Shown here in pieces: positions 9,705 to 19,489 of a stretch of 64,000 bases of DNA. This stretch comes from Pseudomonas ekonensis (GTDB taxonomy: Bacteria; Pseudomonadota; Gammaproteobacteria; Pseudomonadales; Pseudomonadaceae): NCBI RefSeq assembly GCF_019145435.1, contig NZ_JAHSTS010000003.1, forward strand, positions 697,948 through 761,947, in the 5' to 3' direction. The notes under the pieces were generated by a model that did not search any database, was not told the origin of the DNA, and saw only the letters and a list, made by a program, of their open reading frames with translations. The translations under genes were made by a program, and so were the position numbers. Positions within the stretch are counted from its first letter, which is position 1, and each line of letters begins with the position of its first letter.

Positions 9705-11672
9705 TCACGCGCCAGTTGAGGTCGGGTTTGAAGCGGGAACATTGCGACTCAACAGGTCGCGCAGCTGGTTTTTTTCGTCGCTGCTCAGTTCGCTTTGACG
9801 GGCTTTTCTGAGCAGTTGTTCCAGATTCCGTTCGCGTTGACGGGCTGACAGACTGGAAATGGTGTCGAAAAACTGTTGTTCAAGGTTGTCTCCGTCGATC
9901 AGCCATTCCTTCTCGGCCAGCGCCCTGAGCAGGCGACCTTGTTCGGTTCCGTGCCATCGCGCGATCAACTGAATTGAGTTTAGCTTGGGATTCTTCTGTA
10001 CGGCTTCGAGCAGGGCCACCAGCAATTGCGCGTTGGTCTGGCTTTCGTCCGCGAAGTGCCCGGCGTCCTCGACCTTCTCCGCCAGTTGCGGATGGTGCAG
10101 CAAGGTCCGCAGGGCGGCCTGGATCGGCGGCTCGACCGCGGCAGGCACCCGGGGTGTGCGCGGCTGGTCGCGGTCCCCGCCGCGCTTGCCGTTCTTGTCC
10201 CAGGGCTTCTTTTCCCACTTCTTGCCGCCGGAACCGGATTTCTTCGGCGTCCACTCCTGCTGCGGCGCGTACATTTCCGCCGCTTGCGGTTGATGGTAGT
10301 CGCTGTAGTCCGGCATCGCCCCGTAATCGATACCGGGATCGTACGCCGGCGGCGCTTCCTGCGGCGCGCTCTGGGCCAGTTGGCTGACGGTTTCGCTGTT
10401 CAGGCCGGTGATTTCGGTCAGGCGCTGACGCATCAGGATCCGCAGGTTGGCGCCCGGCACCTTTTCGATCAGCGGTGCCGCGAGGGTGACCATGTGCGCC
10501 TTGCCCTCGAGCGAACGGGGATCGGCCTCTTCGGTCAGTTGCTGGAAGAAGTAGTCCGCCAGCGGCTGCGCATGTTGGTTGATCCGGGCGCGGAAGGCAT
10601 CGGTGCCCTCGGCGCGGATCAGCGTATCCGGGTCTTCGCCTTCGGGCAGGAACAGAAAACGCGCGCGTCGGCCGTCCTGCAGGCTCGACAGCGTGGCTTC
10701 CAGGGCGCGCCAGGCGGCGTTGCGGCCGGCCTGGTCGCCGTCGAAGCAGAACAGGACGTTGGGCACCACGCGGAACAGGCGCTTCATGTGCTCTTCGCTG
10801 GTCGCCGTGCCAAGCGTCGCGACGCCGTTGCGCAGGCCTTGCTGGGCCAGGGCGATGACGTCCATGTAGCCCTCGACGACGATGATCTCGTCGAGGTTGC
10901 GGTTGTTCTTGCGGGCTTCGTACAGGCCGTAGAGTTCCTGGCCCTTGTGGAACACCGGAGTCTCCGGCGAGTTCAGGTACTTGGGCTTGTCGTCCCCCAG
11001 CACCCTGCCGCCGAACGCGATGATCCGGCCGCGGGTGTCGCGGATCGGGAACATCACCCGGTCGCGGAAGCGGTCGTAGCGCTTGCCGGTCTCGGCGTTC
11101 TCGATCAGCAGCCCGGCATCGATCATGGCCTTTTGCTGCAGGGTGTCGCTGCTCAAGTGCTTGAACAGGTTGTCCCAGCCCGGCGGGGCGAACCCCAGGC
11201 CGAAGTCCCGGGCGATCTCGCCGGTCAGGCCACGGCCCTTGAGGTAGTCCACGGCGGCCTTGCGCGCCGGGTGGCTCTTGAGCGCCTGCCGGTAGAAGTC
11301 GGCCGCCGCGGTCAGCAGCGGGTACAGCGGCGAATCGGTCGGCTGGCGCGGCTTGTGCGAACGGCCGCCTTCCTCCCGCGGGACTTCCATGCCGGCGGCC
11401 TTGGCCAGGTCCTCGACCGCCTGGGGGAAATCCAGGTTGTCGTGGTCCATGAGGAAGCCGAGGGCGTTGCCGCCCGCGCCGCAGCCGAAGCAGTAGTAGA
11501 ACTGCTTGTCGGGGCTGACGCTGAACGACGGGGTCTTTTCCTTGTGGAACGGGCAGCACGCGGTGAAGTTCTTGCCGGCCTTCTTCAATTGCACGCGCGA
11601 ACTGACCACGTCGACGATGTCGGTGCGGTTCAGAAGGTCGTCAATGAAGCTCTGGGGGATCAACCCGGCCAT
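9705..11672 (-). CDS. dnaG: DNA primase
   Basis: 655 residues from ATG 11672 (MAGLIPQSFIDDLLNRTD, the conserved primase start; an upstream ATG at 11696 adds eight atypical residues). The N-terminal CHC2 zinc-binding domain has C40, H43, C61 and C64. The TOPRIM catalytic domain contains VVEGYMDVIAL and CFDGDQAGR. A charged Lys/Gly-rich linker (about 470-510) precedes the C-terminal DnaB-binding domain. It makes RNA primers at the replication fork. Middle gene of the macromolecular synthesis operon. Confidence 0.97.
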   Translation of the reverse strand: MAGLIPQSFIDDLLNRTDIVDVVSSRVQLKKAGKNFTACCPFHKEKTPSFSVSPDKQFYYCFGCGAGGNALGFLMDHDNLDFPQAVEDLAKAAGMEVPREEGGRSHKPRQPTDSPLYPLLTAAADFYRQALKSHPARKAAVDYLKGRGLTGEIARDFGLGFAPPGWDNLFKHLSSDTLQQKAMIDAGLLIENAETGKRYDRFRDRVMFPIRDTRGRIIAFGGRVLGDDKPKYLNSPETPVFHKGQELYGLYEARKNNRNLDEIIVVEGYMDVIALAQQGLRNGVATLGTATSEEHMKRLFRVVPNVLFCFDGDQAGRNAAWRALEATLSSLQDGRRARFLFLPEGEDPDTLIRAEGTDAFRARINQHAQPLADYFFQQLTEEADPRSLEGKAHMVTLAAPLIEKVPGANLRILMRQRLTEITGLNSETVSQLAQSAPQEAPPAYDPGIDYGAMPDYSDYHQPQAAEMYAPQQEWTPKKSGSGGKKWEKKPWDKNGKRGGDRDQPRTPRVPAAVEPPIQAALRTLLHHPQLAEKVEDAGHFADESQTNAQLLVALLEAVQKNPKLNSIQLIARWHGTEQGRLLRALAEKEWLIDGDNLEQQFFDTISSLSARQRERNLEQLLRKARQSELSSDEKNQLRDLLSRNVPASNPTSTGA

Positions 11673-12095
11673 GGCGTTCTCGTCGTCTGCGCTCAAAGGA
11701 TCCGATGCGATGGGCGCAAAGGACGTGGCTCATCCGGCGGGGCGCGTGCTTTCGGCGGCTCGACCGGTGTCGTCTGCGTGATCGCTGTCGGGAAGTGTAT
11801 CTGCCGAAATTCCCTTGGCGTTAGCAGCCATCGGATTCCGACCGTTTGAAAGTGTTGCGCTGAATCCGCTGACGGCCGGTATGCGGCCTCGGATAGCTCA
11901 TGAAGCAGGCAGGTGCCTTGGGCTGATCGTCGTGAGAGGAATCAGTGGGTGTGCTCGTCGGCAGCCTTGAAAGGCCCGTCAGAAAAGACGTGCACCGCTG
12001 GCAAAGGAGCCAGGCCTGACGCGGTGAAGCGGATTTGTCTCGGTCGCATGTGCGGCTTCGACGGTGAAGCATCAAGCGTTTTCCGCAAATGCCAT
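11673..12095. other. Long rpsU-dnaG intercistronic region
   Basis: About 420 bases between dnaG and the hairpin after rpsU, longer than the equivalent gap in E. coli. No ORF in it has an SD and family resemblance. It probably carries a dnaG promoter, as read on the minus strand, but I could not identify a convincing -35/-10 pair. Confidence 0.4.
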
Positions 12096-12118
12096 AAGCC
12101 CGGCGGAAGGCCGGGCTT
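12096..12118 (-). terminator. Hairpin between rpsU and dnaG (partial terminator)
   Basis: AAGCCCGGC (12096-12104), 5-base loop, GCCGGGCTT (12110-12118). The minus-strand continuation TTATGGCATTTGCG is only weakly U-rich, so readthrough is expected. E. coli has a terminator at the same place that gives high S21 and low primase output from one operon. Confidence 0.65.
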
Positions 12119-12147
12119 GGCAGAAGCTTGCTACGAACGTCTGCGTA

Positions 12148-12363
12148 TCAGTACAGACGAACGGCGCGGCGCTGTTCGCGCTGAACTTTCTTGGCGTGAC
12201 GCTTAACAGCGGCTGCTGCCTTGCGCTTACGCTCGGAAGTTGGCTTCTCGTAAAATTCGCGGCTACGAACTTCAGCCAGTACACCGGCTTTTTCGCAGGA
12301 GCGCTTGAAACGACGCAGAGCTACGTCGAAGGGTTCATTCTCTTTAACTTTGACGGCTGGCAT
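12148..12363 (-). CDS. rpsU: 30S ribosomal protein S21
   Basis: 71 residues ([21 protein letters not shown]), strongly basic, matching bacterial S21 in full. S21 binds near the 3' end of 16S rRNA and aids initiation. It is the first gene of rpsU-dnaG-rpoD and has its own strong promoter at 12447-12475. The hairpin 30 bases downstream probably keeps most transcripts to this gene alone. Confidence 0.97.
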
Positions 12364-12446
12364 CCAGAGCTACCTTCATTCATTACCGGGGTCAACATCC
12401 TCGCGGCAAAAGAGCACTTGAAGACGTCGGTTTTTAAGGGTTGCGG

Positions 12447-12475
12447 ATGTTAACCCCTCAACGCTCGGAATGCAA
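12447..12475 (-). promoter_or_regulatory. Sigma-70 promoter of rpsU-dnaG-rpoD
   Basis: On the minus strand: -35 TTGCAT, 17-base spacer, -10 TAACAT, about 75 bases before the rpsU start codon. It lies in the divergent gap with tsaD. Confidence 0.7.
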
Positions 12476-12562
12476 AGCCTCTGATCGAAAACCGCTGGTC
12501 GGAGCATCACGCGGCGACTATCATGCGCGCCTTCGAATTTAGCCTAAACAAGGCCAGAACCC

Positions 12563-13591
12563 ATGCTAGTACTGGGATTGGAAACGTCCTGCGACGAAAC
12601 CGGCGTCGCGCTCTACGACAGTGAACGCGGCCTTCTGGCGGACGCGCTGTTCAGTCAGATCGACCTGCACCGCGTCTACGGCGGCGTGGTGCCGGAGCTG
12701 GCCTCCCGCGACCACGTCAAGCGCATGCTGCCGCTGATCCGGCAGGTGCTGGCGGAGGCCGACTGCGTGCCGACCGAGATCGACGCGATCGCCTACACCG
12801 CAGGCCCCGGCCTGGTCGGAGCCCTGCTGGTGGGCGCCTCCTGCGCCCAGGCGCTGGCGTTCGCCTGGGGCATTCCGGCGCTGGGCGTGCACCACATGGA
12901 AGGCCATCTGCTGGCGCCGATGCTCGAGGCGCAGCCGCCGGAGTTTCCGTTCGTCGCTTTGTTGGTCTCCGGTGGCCATACGCAACTGGTCCAGGTCGAT
13001 GGCATCGGCCAATACGCCTTGCTCGGCGAAACCCTCGACGATGCCGCCGGCGAAGCCTTCGACAAGACCGCCAAGATGATGGGGCTGAACTATCCGGGCG
13101 GGCCCGAGATCGCCAAGGCCGCCGAGCGGGGCGTTGCCGGCCGGTTCACCTTCCCGCGTCCGATGTGCGACCGTCCGGGCCTTGATTTCAGTTTCAGCGG
13201 CCTGAAGACCTTCGCCCTCAACACCTGGCAACAGAGCGTCAGCGCCGGGGACGACGGCGAGCAAGCCCGTTGCGACATCGCGCTGGCGTTCCAGCAGGCC
13301 GTGGTGGAGACTTTGACCATCAAGTGCAAGCGTGCCCTCAAGCAAGCCGGCATGAAGCGCCTGGTGATCGCCGGCGGCGTCAGCGCCAACCGGGCGTTGC
13401 GTGCGTCGCTGGAGAAGATGCTCGGCGACATGAAGGGCAGCGTGTTCTACGCCCGTCCCCAGTTCTGCACCGACAACGGCGCGATGATCGCGTTCGCCGG
13501 TTGCCAGCGGTTGCAGGCCGGCCAGCAGGAAAGCCTGGCGATCACCGTGCAGGCGCGCTGGCCGATGGAGCAGTTGTCCGCGCTGGGATGA
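12563..13591 (+). CDS. tsaD: tRNA N6-adenosine threonylcarbamoyltransferase
   Basis: 342 residues, ASKHA fold. It transfers the threonylcarbamoyl group from TC-AMP to A37 of ANN-decoding tRNAs, working with TsaB and TsaE. Visible are the N-terminal phosphate loop ([14 protein letters not shown]), the metal motif HHMEGH (H111 and H115), SGGHTQL, and the C-terminal [12 protein letters not shown] with [10 protein letters not shown]. Divergent from rpsU, as in other gammaproteobacteria. The first intact ATG is used. Confidence 0.97.
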   Translation: MLVLGLETSCDETGVALYDSERGLLADALFSQIDLHRVYGGVVPELASRDHVKRMLPLIRQVLAEADCVPTEIDAIAYTAGPGLVGALLVGASCAQALAFAWGIPALGVHHMEGHLLAPMLEAQPPEFPFVALLVSGGHTQLVQVDGIGQYALLGETLDDAAGEAFDKTAKMMGLNYPGGPEIAKAAERGVAGRFTFPRPMCDRPGLDFSFSGLKTFALNTWQQSVSAGDDGEQARCDIALAFQQAVVETLTIKCKRALKQAGMKRLVIAGGVSANRALRASLEKMLGDMKGSVFYARPQFCTDNGAMIAFAGCQRLQAGQQESLAITVQARWPMEQLSALG

Positions 13592-13604
13592 GCGTCGTTC
13601 AAGG

Positions 13605-13624
13605 ACGGCATTCAAAAATGCCGT
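13605..13624. terminator. Short hairpin between convergent tsaD and plsY
   Basis: ACGGCATT, loop CAAA, AATGCCGT: an 8-bp perfect stem that overlaps the plsY stop codon. No U-run follows on either strand, so it may be a weak or factor-assisted end for both genes. Confidence 0.35.
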
Positions 13625-14181
13625 TCGCGCCCGGCGAACAGGTCGCGTAGATTGCCCCGGTGCCGCCAGACGATCAGCAGCGTGAGCGTGCTCATCGGCA
13701 GCAGTGCGGCCGGTTCCTGCCAGGCCAGCAGCGGCAGGGTGAGGGGGGTGGCGATCAGGGCCGCGAGCGAGCTGGTGCGGGTCAGGTAGAACGTCAGCAG
13801 CCAGGCGCCTATGGCCAGCAGCGCGGCGGGCGGATACAGCCCCAGCAGCATGCCGGCCGCCGTGGCGACGCCTTTGCCGCCGCGGAAACGGAAATACAGC
13901 GGGAACAGGTGACCGATCACGGCGCAGACGCCGATCCAGGCCTGGTCCTGCAGCGACAGGCCGGCCGCCGAAGCGATCAGCACCGGCAGCAGGCCTTTGC
14001 ACAGATCGCCGAGCAAGGTCAGGACCGCCAGTTTGCGGCCGGCCAGGCGCAGCATGTTGGTGGCGCCGGCATTGCCCGAGCCGCTCATTCGCGGATCCGG
14101 GTTTCCGGTCAGGCGGCTGAGCAAGATGGCGAAGGACAGCGAGCCGAGCAGGTAGGCGAAAACCGCCAGTGACCAAAACAT
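13612..14181 (-). CDS. plsY: Acyl-phosphate glycerol-3-phosphate acyltransferase
   Basis: A 189-residue polytopic membrane protein. It transfers the acyl chain from acyl phosphate (made by PlsX) to glycerol-3-phosphate, the first step of phospholipid synthesis. Family motifs are [13 protein letters not shown] (about 33-45), [14 protein letters not shown] (about 97-110) and the conserved GH of [10 protein letters not shown]. About five hydrophobic segments are visible. Its start codon lies 74 bases from the divergent folB start. Confidence 0.95.
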   Translation of the reverse strand: MFWSLAVFAYLLGSLSFAILLSRLTGNPDPRMSGSGNAGATNMLRLAGRKLAVLTLLGDLCKGLLPVLIASAAGLSLQDQAWIGVCAVIGHLFPLYFRFRGGKGVATAAGMLLGLYPPAALLAIGAWLLTFYLTRTSSLAALIATPLTLPLLAWQEPAALLPMSTLTLLIVWRHRGNLRDLFAGRERHF

Positions 14182-14255
14182 GCTAACTATTCCGGGCGAG
14201 GACGCCCTGATTCTAACGGCGCAACGCGCCCTTGTCGTGCAACGGAGAAAAGTGC

Positions 14256-14612
14256 TTGGACAGAGTGTTTATCGAGGGCCTGGAAGTCGACACCGTGATC
14301 GGTGCCTACGACTGGGAGCGCGGCATCCGACAGTGCCTGCGCCTTGATCTGAGCTTCGCCTGGGACAACCGTCCGGCCGCCGCCGGCGACGACCTGACCC
14401 TGGCGCTCGACTACGCCAGCGTCTCCACGCGGATCCAGGCCTTCGCCGAGCAGGCGCAGTTCCAGTTGGTCGAGACCTTCGCCGAACGGCTGGTCGAGAC
14501 GCTGATGGACGAATTCAAGATCACCTGGGTGCGCCTGAAGCTGACCAAGCCGGGCGCCGTGCCGGCCGCCAAGGGCGGCGTGGGTGTGGAGATCGAGCGC
14601 GGATGTCGCTGA
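14256..14612 (+). CDS. folB: Dihydroneopterin aldolase
   Basis: 118 residues from TTG 14256 ([22 protein letters not shown]), with GGAG eight bases upstream; a TTG eight codons earlier has no better SD. It cleaves dihydroneopterin to 6-hydroxymethyl-dihydropterin in folate synthesis. The conserved E and Y of the N-terminal segment, LALDYASVS and the C-terminal KLTKPGAV are typical. Its last 10 bases overlap folK, the next enzyme in the pathway. Confidence 0.93.
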   Translation: MDRVFIEGLEVDTVIGAYDWERGIRQCLRLDLSFAWDNRPAAAGDDLTLALDYASVSTRIQAFAEQAQFQLVETFAERLVETLMDEFKITWVRLKLTKPGAVPAAKGGVGVEIERGCR

Positions 14613-15127
14613 CACAGGTCTACCTCGGCCTCGGTAGCAATATCGAGCGTGAAACCCATTTGCGCGCCGGGCTCGAGGCCTTGGCCGCGTTCCTGGTGGA
14701 CATCCGCTGTTCGGCGGTGTTCGAGAGCCAGCCGGTGGGCATCAAGAGCGGCCCGTTCTTCAATTTCGTGGTGTCGGCGTTCACCGACCTGCCGTTGATG
14801 GAACTGGATCGTCGCTTGAAGTTCATCGAGGCGGACAACGGCCGTTACGCACCGGATCGCAAGGGCCTGCCGCTGGACATCGACGTGCTGCTGTACGGCG
14901 ACCTGACGGGCAATTTCGACGGGCTGGTCCTGCCGCGGGCGGAGATCCTGAAAAACGCCTTCGTGCTGTGGCCGCTGTCGCTGATCGCGCCGGATCGGGT
15001 GCATCCGGGTGTGGGAAAAAACTTTGCCACGCTGTGGGCAGAGGCGCAGATCGATCAGGAGCTGGCGCCGGTGGCCTTTGATTGGCGGGGAGAGGCGTTG
15101 ACCCCCGAGGATCTGTTGTCGGCCTGA
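14603..15127 (+). CDS. folK: 6-hydroxymethyl-dihydropterin pyrophosphokinase
   Basis: 174 residues. It transfers pyrophosphate from ATP to 6-hydroxymethyl-7,8-dihydropterin. Signatures: YLGLGSNIER at the N-terminus, FFNFVV, and the catalytic DRKGLPLDIDVLLYG (about 86-100) with the two metal-binding aspartates. Translationally coupled to folB by a 10-base overlap. The C-terminal tail of about 15 residues beyond the catalytic domain is variable in the family. Confidence 0.95.
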   Translation: MSLTQVYLGLGSNIERETHLRAGLEALAAFLVDIRCSAVFESQPVGIKSGPFFNFVVSAFTDLPLMELDRRLKFIEADNGRYAPDRKGLPLDIDVLLYGDLTGNFDGLVLPRAEILKNAFVLWPLSLIAPDRVHPGVGKNFATLWAEAQIDQELAPVAFDWRGEALTPEDLLSA

Positions 15128-15193
15128 GGCGCCTTCAATGACGCCCTCTTCAGCAGGCTGGCTCTCACCGTTTTGTGAGCACAGAATCCGTAA

Positions 15194-15224
15194 GCGCCGC
15201 CGTTCCTTGCGGGATCGGCGGTGC
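15194..15224. terminator. Imperfect hairpin between convergent folK and cca
   Basis: GCGCCGCC (15194-15201) pairs with GGCGGTGC (15217-15224) with one G-U. There is no U-run on either side. It is the only structure in the 117-base convergent gap. Confidence 0.3.
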
Positions 15225-15244
15225 GACGATTCGGAATGCATGTA

Positions 15245-16474
15245 TCAGGAGGCTGCCGCCTCCTTGTACGCCTTCAACGCCTTGAGCCGTTCGCGCTTGA
15301 GCGCCTCGCCCAGTTCCGGGCCTTTGAATCCCTTCTCCAGCAACGGCTGAACCGCCACGCTGCGCGCAACGTTCGCAGCGCCGCGCAAGTAATCGGCCTG
15401 TGGATAACTGCGCTGCTCCAGGCCTTTGCGTCCGCGTGCATCCATTTCGCAGGCGGCGATGAACTCCTCGAAACGCTGCGGCCGGCGGTAGACGTCGAAG
15501 CTTTGCAGCAGCTCCAGCAGCGTCGTGGCCTTCAGCTCAAGGGCACGGTGCCCGTGGGTGTGGTATTGGCCGACCAGCAGCGCCAGTTCCTGGCATTCCT
15601 TCGGGGCCTTGAAGCGTTCGTTGACCGCTTTGATTAACTTCAGTCCTTTATGCTCGTGGGCGATGTGCCGCGGCCATTCCTCTTGCGGCGTCAGGCCTTT
15701 GCCCAGGTCATGCAGCAGGCAAGCCCAGCGCACGGTCAGGGGTTGCCTGTGCAGCGCCGATTGCTCCAGCACGCTCAAGGTGTGGACGCCGCTGTCGATT
15801 TCCGGGTGGTGGGCTTCCGGCTGCGGCACGCCGAACAGCGCATCCACTTCCGGCATCAGCACCTTGAGCGCGCCGCAGTCGCGCAGCACCTGAATGAACA
15901 CCTGCGGCTGCTCTTCCATCAGGGCGCGGGAGATCTCCTTCCAGTTGCGTTCGGCGGTCAGAGCTTCCAGCTCCCCCGATTCGCTGAGGGTGCGCATCAG
16001 TTCAAGGGTCTCGGGCGCGACGGTGAACCCCAGTGCGGCATAACGGGCGGCGAAACGCGCCACGCGTAGCACGCGCAGCGGATCTTCGGCGAACGCCGGG
16101 GAAACGTGGCGGAGAATGCGGTCTTCGAGGTCACGCTGGCCGTTGTAGGGATCGGTCAGGTTCTGCCCGTCGTCCTCAGCCATGGCGTTGATGGTCAGGT
16201 CGCGGCGGATCAGGTCTTGCTCAAGCGTGACCTCGGGGCTGGCGTGGAAGGTGAACCCGCCATAACCGCGGCCGCTCTTGCGTTCGGTGCGGGCGAGGGC
16301 GTATTCCTCGCCGGTCTTGGGGTGAAGGAACACCGGGAAGTCCGCGCCGACCGGGCGAAAGCCCTGAGCGAGCATCTCTTCGGTGGTCGCGCCGACCACC
16401 ACCCAGTCGATATCGGTGACCGGTTTGCCCAGCAGGCGATCGCGCACGGCGCCGCCGACCTTGTAAATCTGCAT
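15245..16474 (-). CDS. cca: Multifunctional CCA-adding tRNA nucleotidyltransferase
   Basis: 409 residues. It adds or repairs the 3' CCA of tRNAs. The nucleotidyltransferase core has GGAVRD (7-12), catalytic D21 and D23 (DID) and [10 protein letters not shown]. The C-terminal HD phosphohydrolase domain (LLHDLGKG) marks the E. coli-type multifunctional class with phosphatase and phosphodiesterase activities. The SD is strong (GGAGG, seven bases before ATG). It stands alone, convergent with folK. Confidence 0.96.
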   Translation of the reverse strand: MQIYKVGGAVRDRLLGKPVTDIDWVVVGATTEEMLAQGFRPVGADFPVFLHPKTGEEYALARTERKSGRGYGGFTFHASPEVTLEQDLIRRDLTINAMAEDDGQNLTDPYNGQRDLEDRILRHVSPAFAEDPLRVLRVARFAARYAALGFTVAPETLELMRTLSESGELEALTAERNWKEISRALMEEQPQVFIQVLRDCGALKVLMPEVDALFGVPQPEAHHPEIDSGVHTLSVLEQSALHRQPLTVRWACLLHDLGKGLTPQEEWPRHIAHEHKGLKLIKAVNERFKAPKECQELALLVGQYHTHGHRALELKATTLLELLQSFDVYRRPQRFEEFIAACEMDARGRKGLEQRSYPQADYLRGAANVARSVAVQPLLEKGFKGPELGEALKRERLKALKAYKEAAAS

Positions 16475-16537
16475 AAAAAACCTCCGTTGGCCCGACAGGA
16501 TAACCCTTGCGCCGGACTTTCGGAGGCTGGAGCGGGA

Positions 16538-18100
16538 TCAAAGATGAATGACGGCCAGGTCGAGCCGACCGTAGTCCCCTTCGCTGTGCTCGTTTCGCGG
16601 CGGCACATGGTGGGTTTTCATCACTTGGTCGCCTTGCAGGGTTTCCAGATGGATGTCGAAGCCCCACAACCGGTGCAGGTGCTTGAGCACTTCTTCCGTG
16701 GAATCGCCCAAGGGCTTGCGGTCATGCTGCTGGTGGCGCAGGGTCAGCGAACGGTCGCCGCGGCGGTCGATGCTGTAGATCTGCACGTTCGGCTCGCGGT
16801 TGCCGAGGTTGTACTGCGCCGCCAGGGTCTCGCGGATGATCCGGTAGCCGCCCTCGTCGTGGATGGCCGGTACCAGCAAGTCGTCCCGCTGGTCGTCGTC
16901 GAGGATGCTGAACAGCTTGAGGTCGCGGATCACCTTGGGCGACAGGTACTGCAGGATGAAGCTTTCGTCCTTGAAGCTGCTCATGGCGAACTTGATGGTC
17001 GACAGCCAGTCGGACCCGGCGATCTCCGGGAACCAGCGCCGATCCTCCTCGGTGGGCTCCTCGCACATGCGCCGGATGTCCCGGTACATCGCAAAGCCCA
17101 GGGCGTAGGGGTTGATGCCGCTGTAGTAGGGGCTGTCGAACCCGGGCTGGAACACCACGCTGGTGTGGGACGTCAGGAACTCCATCATGAAACCGTCGGT
17201 GACCAGGCCTTCGTCGTACAGGTCGTTCATCAGGGTGTAGTGCCAGAAGGTCGCCCAGCCTTCGTTCATCACCTGGGTCTGGCGCTGCGGGTAGAAGTAC
17301 TGGGCGATCTTGCGCACGATGCGCACGATTTCCCGTTGCCACGGCTCCAGCAGCGGCGCGTGCTTCTCGATGAAGTACAGGATGTTCTCCTGCGGTTCGG
17401 CGGGGAACCGGGCGTTGTCCTTGTCGCTGAGCTTGTCGGTGCCCTTGGGGATGGTGCGCCACAGGTCGTTGATCTGCTTCTGCAGGTGCTCTTCGCGATC
17501 CTTCTGCCGCCGCCGCTCTTCCTCGGCGGAAATCGGATACGGCCGTTTGTAGCGGTCCACGCCGTAGTTCATCAGGGCGTGGCAGGAATCGAGCAGGTCC
17601 TCCACGGCGTCTATGCCGTGGCGCTCCTCGCACTGCATGATGTACTGCTTGGCGAACACCAGGTAATCGATGATCGAGCTGGCGTCGGTCCAGGTGCGGA
17701 ACAGGTAATTGCCCTTGAAGAAGCTGTTGTGGCCGTAGCAGGCGTGGGCCACCACCAGGGCCTGCATGCAGATGGTGTTCTCCTCCATCAGGTAGGCGAT
17801 GCACGGATCCGAGTTGATCACGATCTCGTAGGCCAGGCCCATCTGCCCGCGGCTGTAGGATTTCTCGGTGCTGAGGAAGTGCTTGCCGTAGGACCAGTGG
17901 TGATAGCCCAGCGGCATGCCGACCGACGCGTAGGCGTCCATCATCTGTTCGGCGGTGATCACCTCGATCTGGTTGGGATAAGTGTCCAGCGCATAGCGGG
18001 CCGCGATGCGGGCGATTTCGCGGTCGTAGGCCTGGATCAGCTCGAACGTCCATTCGGAGCCGGTGGAGATGGGTTGGCGCTTCTGCTCTTTGGCGGTCAT
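16538..18100 (-). CDS. ycgB: SpoVR family protein (YcgB)
   Basis: 520 residues of the SpoVR/YcgB family, whose biochemical function is not established; the name comes from spore cortex formation in Bacillus. The family signature is continuous from [17 protein letters not shown] through [17 protein letters not shown] and [10 protein letters not shown]. The histidine- and glutamate-rich HACYGHN and [10 protein letters not shown] segments look like metal-binding motifs (inference). It overlaps yeaH by four bases (ATGA) and forms a conserved module with yeaH and prkA. Confidence 0.93.
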   Translation of the reverse strand: MTAKEQKRQPISTGSEWTFELIQAYDREIARIAARYALDTYPNQIEVITAEQMMDAYASVGMPLGYHHWSYGKHFLSTEKSYSRGQMGLAYEIVINSDPCIAYLMEENTICMQALVVAHACYGHNSFFKGNYLFRTWTDASSIIDYLVFAKQYIMQCEERHGIDAVEDLLDSCHALMNYGVDRYKRPYPISAEEERRRQKDREEHLQKQINDLWRTIPKGTDKLSDKDNARFPAEPQENILYFIEKHAPLLEPWQREIVRIVRKIAQYFYPQRQTQVMNEGWATFWHYTLMNDLYDEGLVTDGFMMEFLTSHTSVVFQPGFDSPYYSGINPYALGFAMYRDIRRMCEEPTEEDRRWFPEIAGSDWLSTIKFAMSSFKDESFILQYLSPKVIRDLKLFSILDDDQRDDLLVPAIHDEGGYRIIRETLAAQYNLGNREPNVQIYSIDRRGDRSLTLRHQQHDRKPLGDSTEEVLKHLHRLWGFDIHLETLQGDQVMKTHHVPPRNEHSEGDYGRLDLAVIHL

Positions 18101-19368
18101 GTCACTAACCTGCGCTGGAAGAGTTCACGGAAGACCGGATAGATATCCCCGGCCGAGACCAGTTGCTGCTGGGCAAACGTGTCGGAAAAGGCTTCGGCGA
18201 TGCGTTCGTATTCGTACCAGAGGGCCTGGTGCTCGCGGGGGGTGATCTCCACATAAGTGTAGTACTGCACGAACGGCATGATCTGGTTGATCAGGATGTC
18301 GCGGCAGATGGGCGAATCGTCGTTCCAGTTGTCGCCGTCGGAGGCCTGGGCGGCGTAGATGTTCCACTCGTTGCTCGGGTAGCGCTCGGCCATGATCTCC
18401 TGCATCAGCTTCAGGGCGCTGGAGACGATGGTGCCGCCGGTTTCCCGCGAATAGAAGAACTCCTCCTCGTCCACTTCCCGGGCGCTGGTGTGATGGCGGA
18501 TGAACACCACGTCGATCTTGTCGTAGTTCCGCTTGAGGAACAGGTACAGCAGGATGAAGAAGCGCTTGGCGATGTCCTTGGTCGCCTGGGTCATGGAGCC
18601 GGACACGTCCATCAGGCAGAACATGACCGCCTTGGAACTGGGGTTGGGCTGCTTGATCAGCAGGTTGTACTTGAGGTCGAACGTATCGAGGAACGGCACC
18701 CGGTGGATGCGGGCGCTGAGTTTCTCGATTTCCGCCTCCAGATCCTGGATATCGCCGAAGTTGTCCGGTTCTTCGCGCTTGAGCCGGGCCAGTTCCTCTT
18801 TCGCTTCGCGCAGTTTCGACCGGCTGCTGCCGGACAGCGCGATGCGCCGGGCATGGGCCGAGCGCAGGGTGCGGATGATGTTGATGCGCGAGGGGTTGCC
18901 CTCGTTGCTGATGCCGGCGCGCACGGTCTTGAAGGTGTCGGTGCCGGTCAGGTTGCGTTTGACCAGGTTCGGCAGTTCGAGGTCCTCGAACATGAATTCG
19001 AGGAATTCTTCCTGGGTGATCTGGAAGACGAACTCGTCCATGCCTTCGCCGGAGTTGCCGGCCTTGCCGGGGCCCCGGCCTCCGCCGCCTCCCGGCGGGC
19101 GGGCGATGTGTTCGCCGGCGGTGAACTCCTTGTTGCCGGGATGCACCACGGTCTGCTTGCCGCCGCGGCCGTGGTGAAGCACCGGTTCGTCGATGTCGCG
19201 ACCGGGGATGCTGATCTGCTCGCCGTGCTCCATGTCGGTGATGGAGCGCCGGCTGACGGCTTCTTCGACAGCCTTCTTGATGTGGTCACGGTAGCGCCGC
19301 AGGAAGCGCTGGCGGTTCACCGTGCTCTTGTTCTTGCCATTGAGGCGTCGGTCGATCACATAGCTCAT
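18097..19368 (-). CDS. yeaH: DUF444 / YeaH-YhbH family protein with VWA-like domain
   Basis: 423 residues. The C-terminal half has a von Willebrand A-like fold with MIDAS sequence DVSGSM (within [17 protein letters not shown]). The N-terminal half is basic, with a Gly-rich stretch ([12 protein letters not shown]) near residue 95. In E. coli YeaH is co-expressed with the kinase YeaG under sigma-S and nitrogen starvation; its molecular role is unknown. It lies between prkA (121-base gap) and the SpoVR gene (4-base overlap). Confidence 0.93.
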   Translation of the reverse strand: MSYVIDRRLNGKNKSTVNRQRFLRRYRDHIKKAVEEAVSRRSITDMEHGEQISIPGRDIDEPVLHHGRGGKQTVVHPGNKEFTAGEHIARPPGGGGGRGPGKAGNSGEGMDEFVFQITQEEFLEFMFEDLELPNLVKRNLTGTDTFKTVRAGISNEGNPSRINIIRTLRSAHARRIALSGSSRSKLREAKEELARLKREEPDNFGDIQDLEAEIEKLSARIHRVPFLDTFDLKYNLLIKQPNPSSKAVMFCLMDVSGSMTQATKDIAKRFFILLYLFLKRNYDKIDVVFIRHHTSAREVDEEEFFYSRETGGTIVSSALKLMQEIMAERYPSNEWNIYAAQASDGDNWNDDSPICRDILINQIMPFVQYYTYVEITPREHQALWYEYERIAEAFSDTFAQQQLVSAGDIYPVFRELFQRRLVT

Positions 19369-19384
19369 AGGCCCCTCCGGGGAG

Positions 19385-19489
19385 CTTCAAGTCGTAAGCT
19401 TCAAGCTGCAAGCGAAAGCGCCTCAGATCCCGGGATGGGGACTTACCCGCTGTTCGCTTGCGGCTTGCTGCTAGAAGCTTGCAGCTGCC
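19385..19489. repeat. Imperfect inverted repeat between prkA and yeaH
   Basis: AAGCTTCAAGCTGCAAGCG on the left is mirrored by CGCTTGCGGCTTGCTGC and AGAAGCTTGCAGCT on the right. This family of AAGCTTCAAGCTGCAAG repeats is common between genes in fluorescent pseudomonads. As an intercistronic stem it could lower yeaH expression relative to prkA. Confidence 0.6.

Noticed and set aside
12502-12533. Promoter for tsaD ending in TATCAT
   Set aside because: The -10 is acceptable but the candidate -35 (TGGTCG) matches poorly; not listed as a feature.
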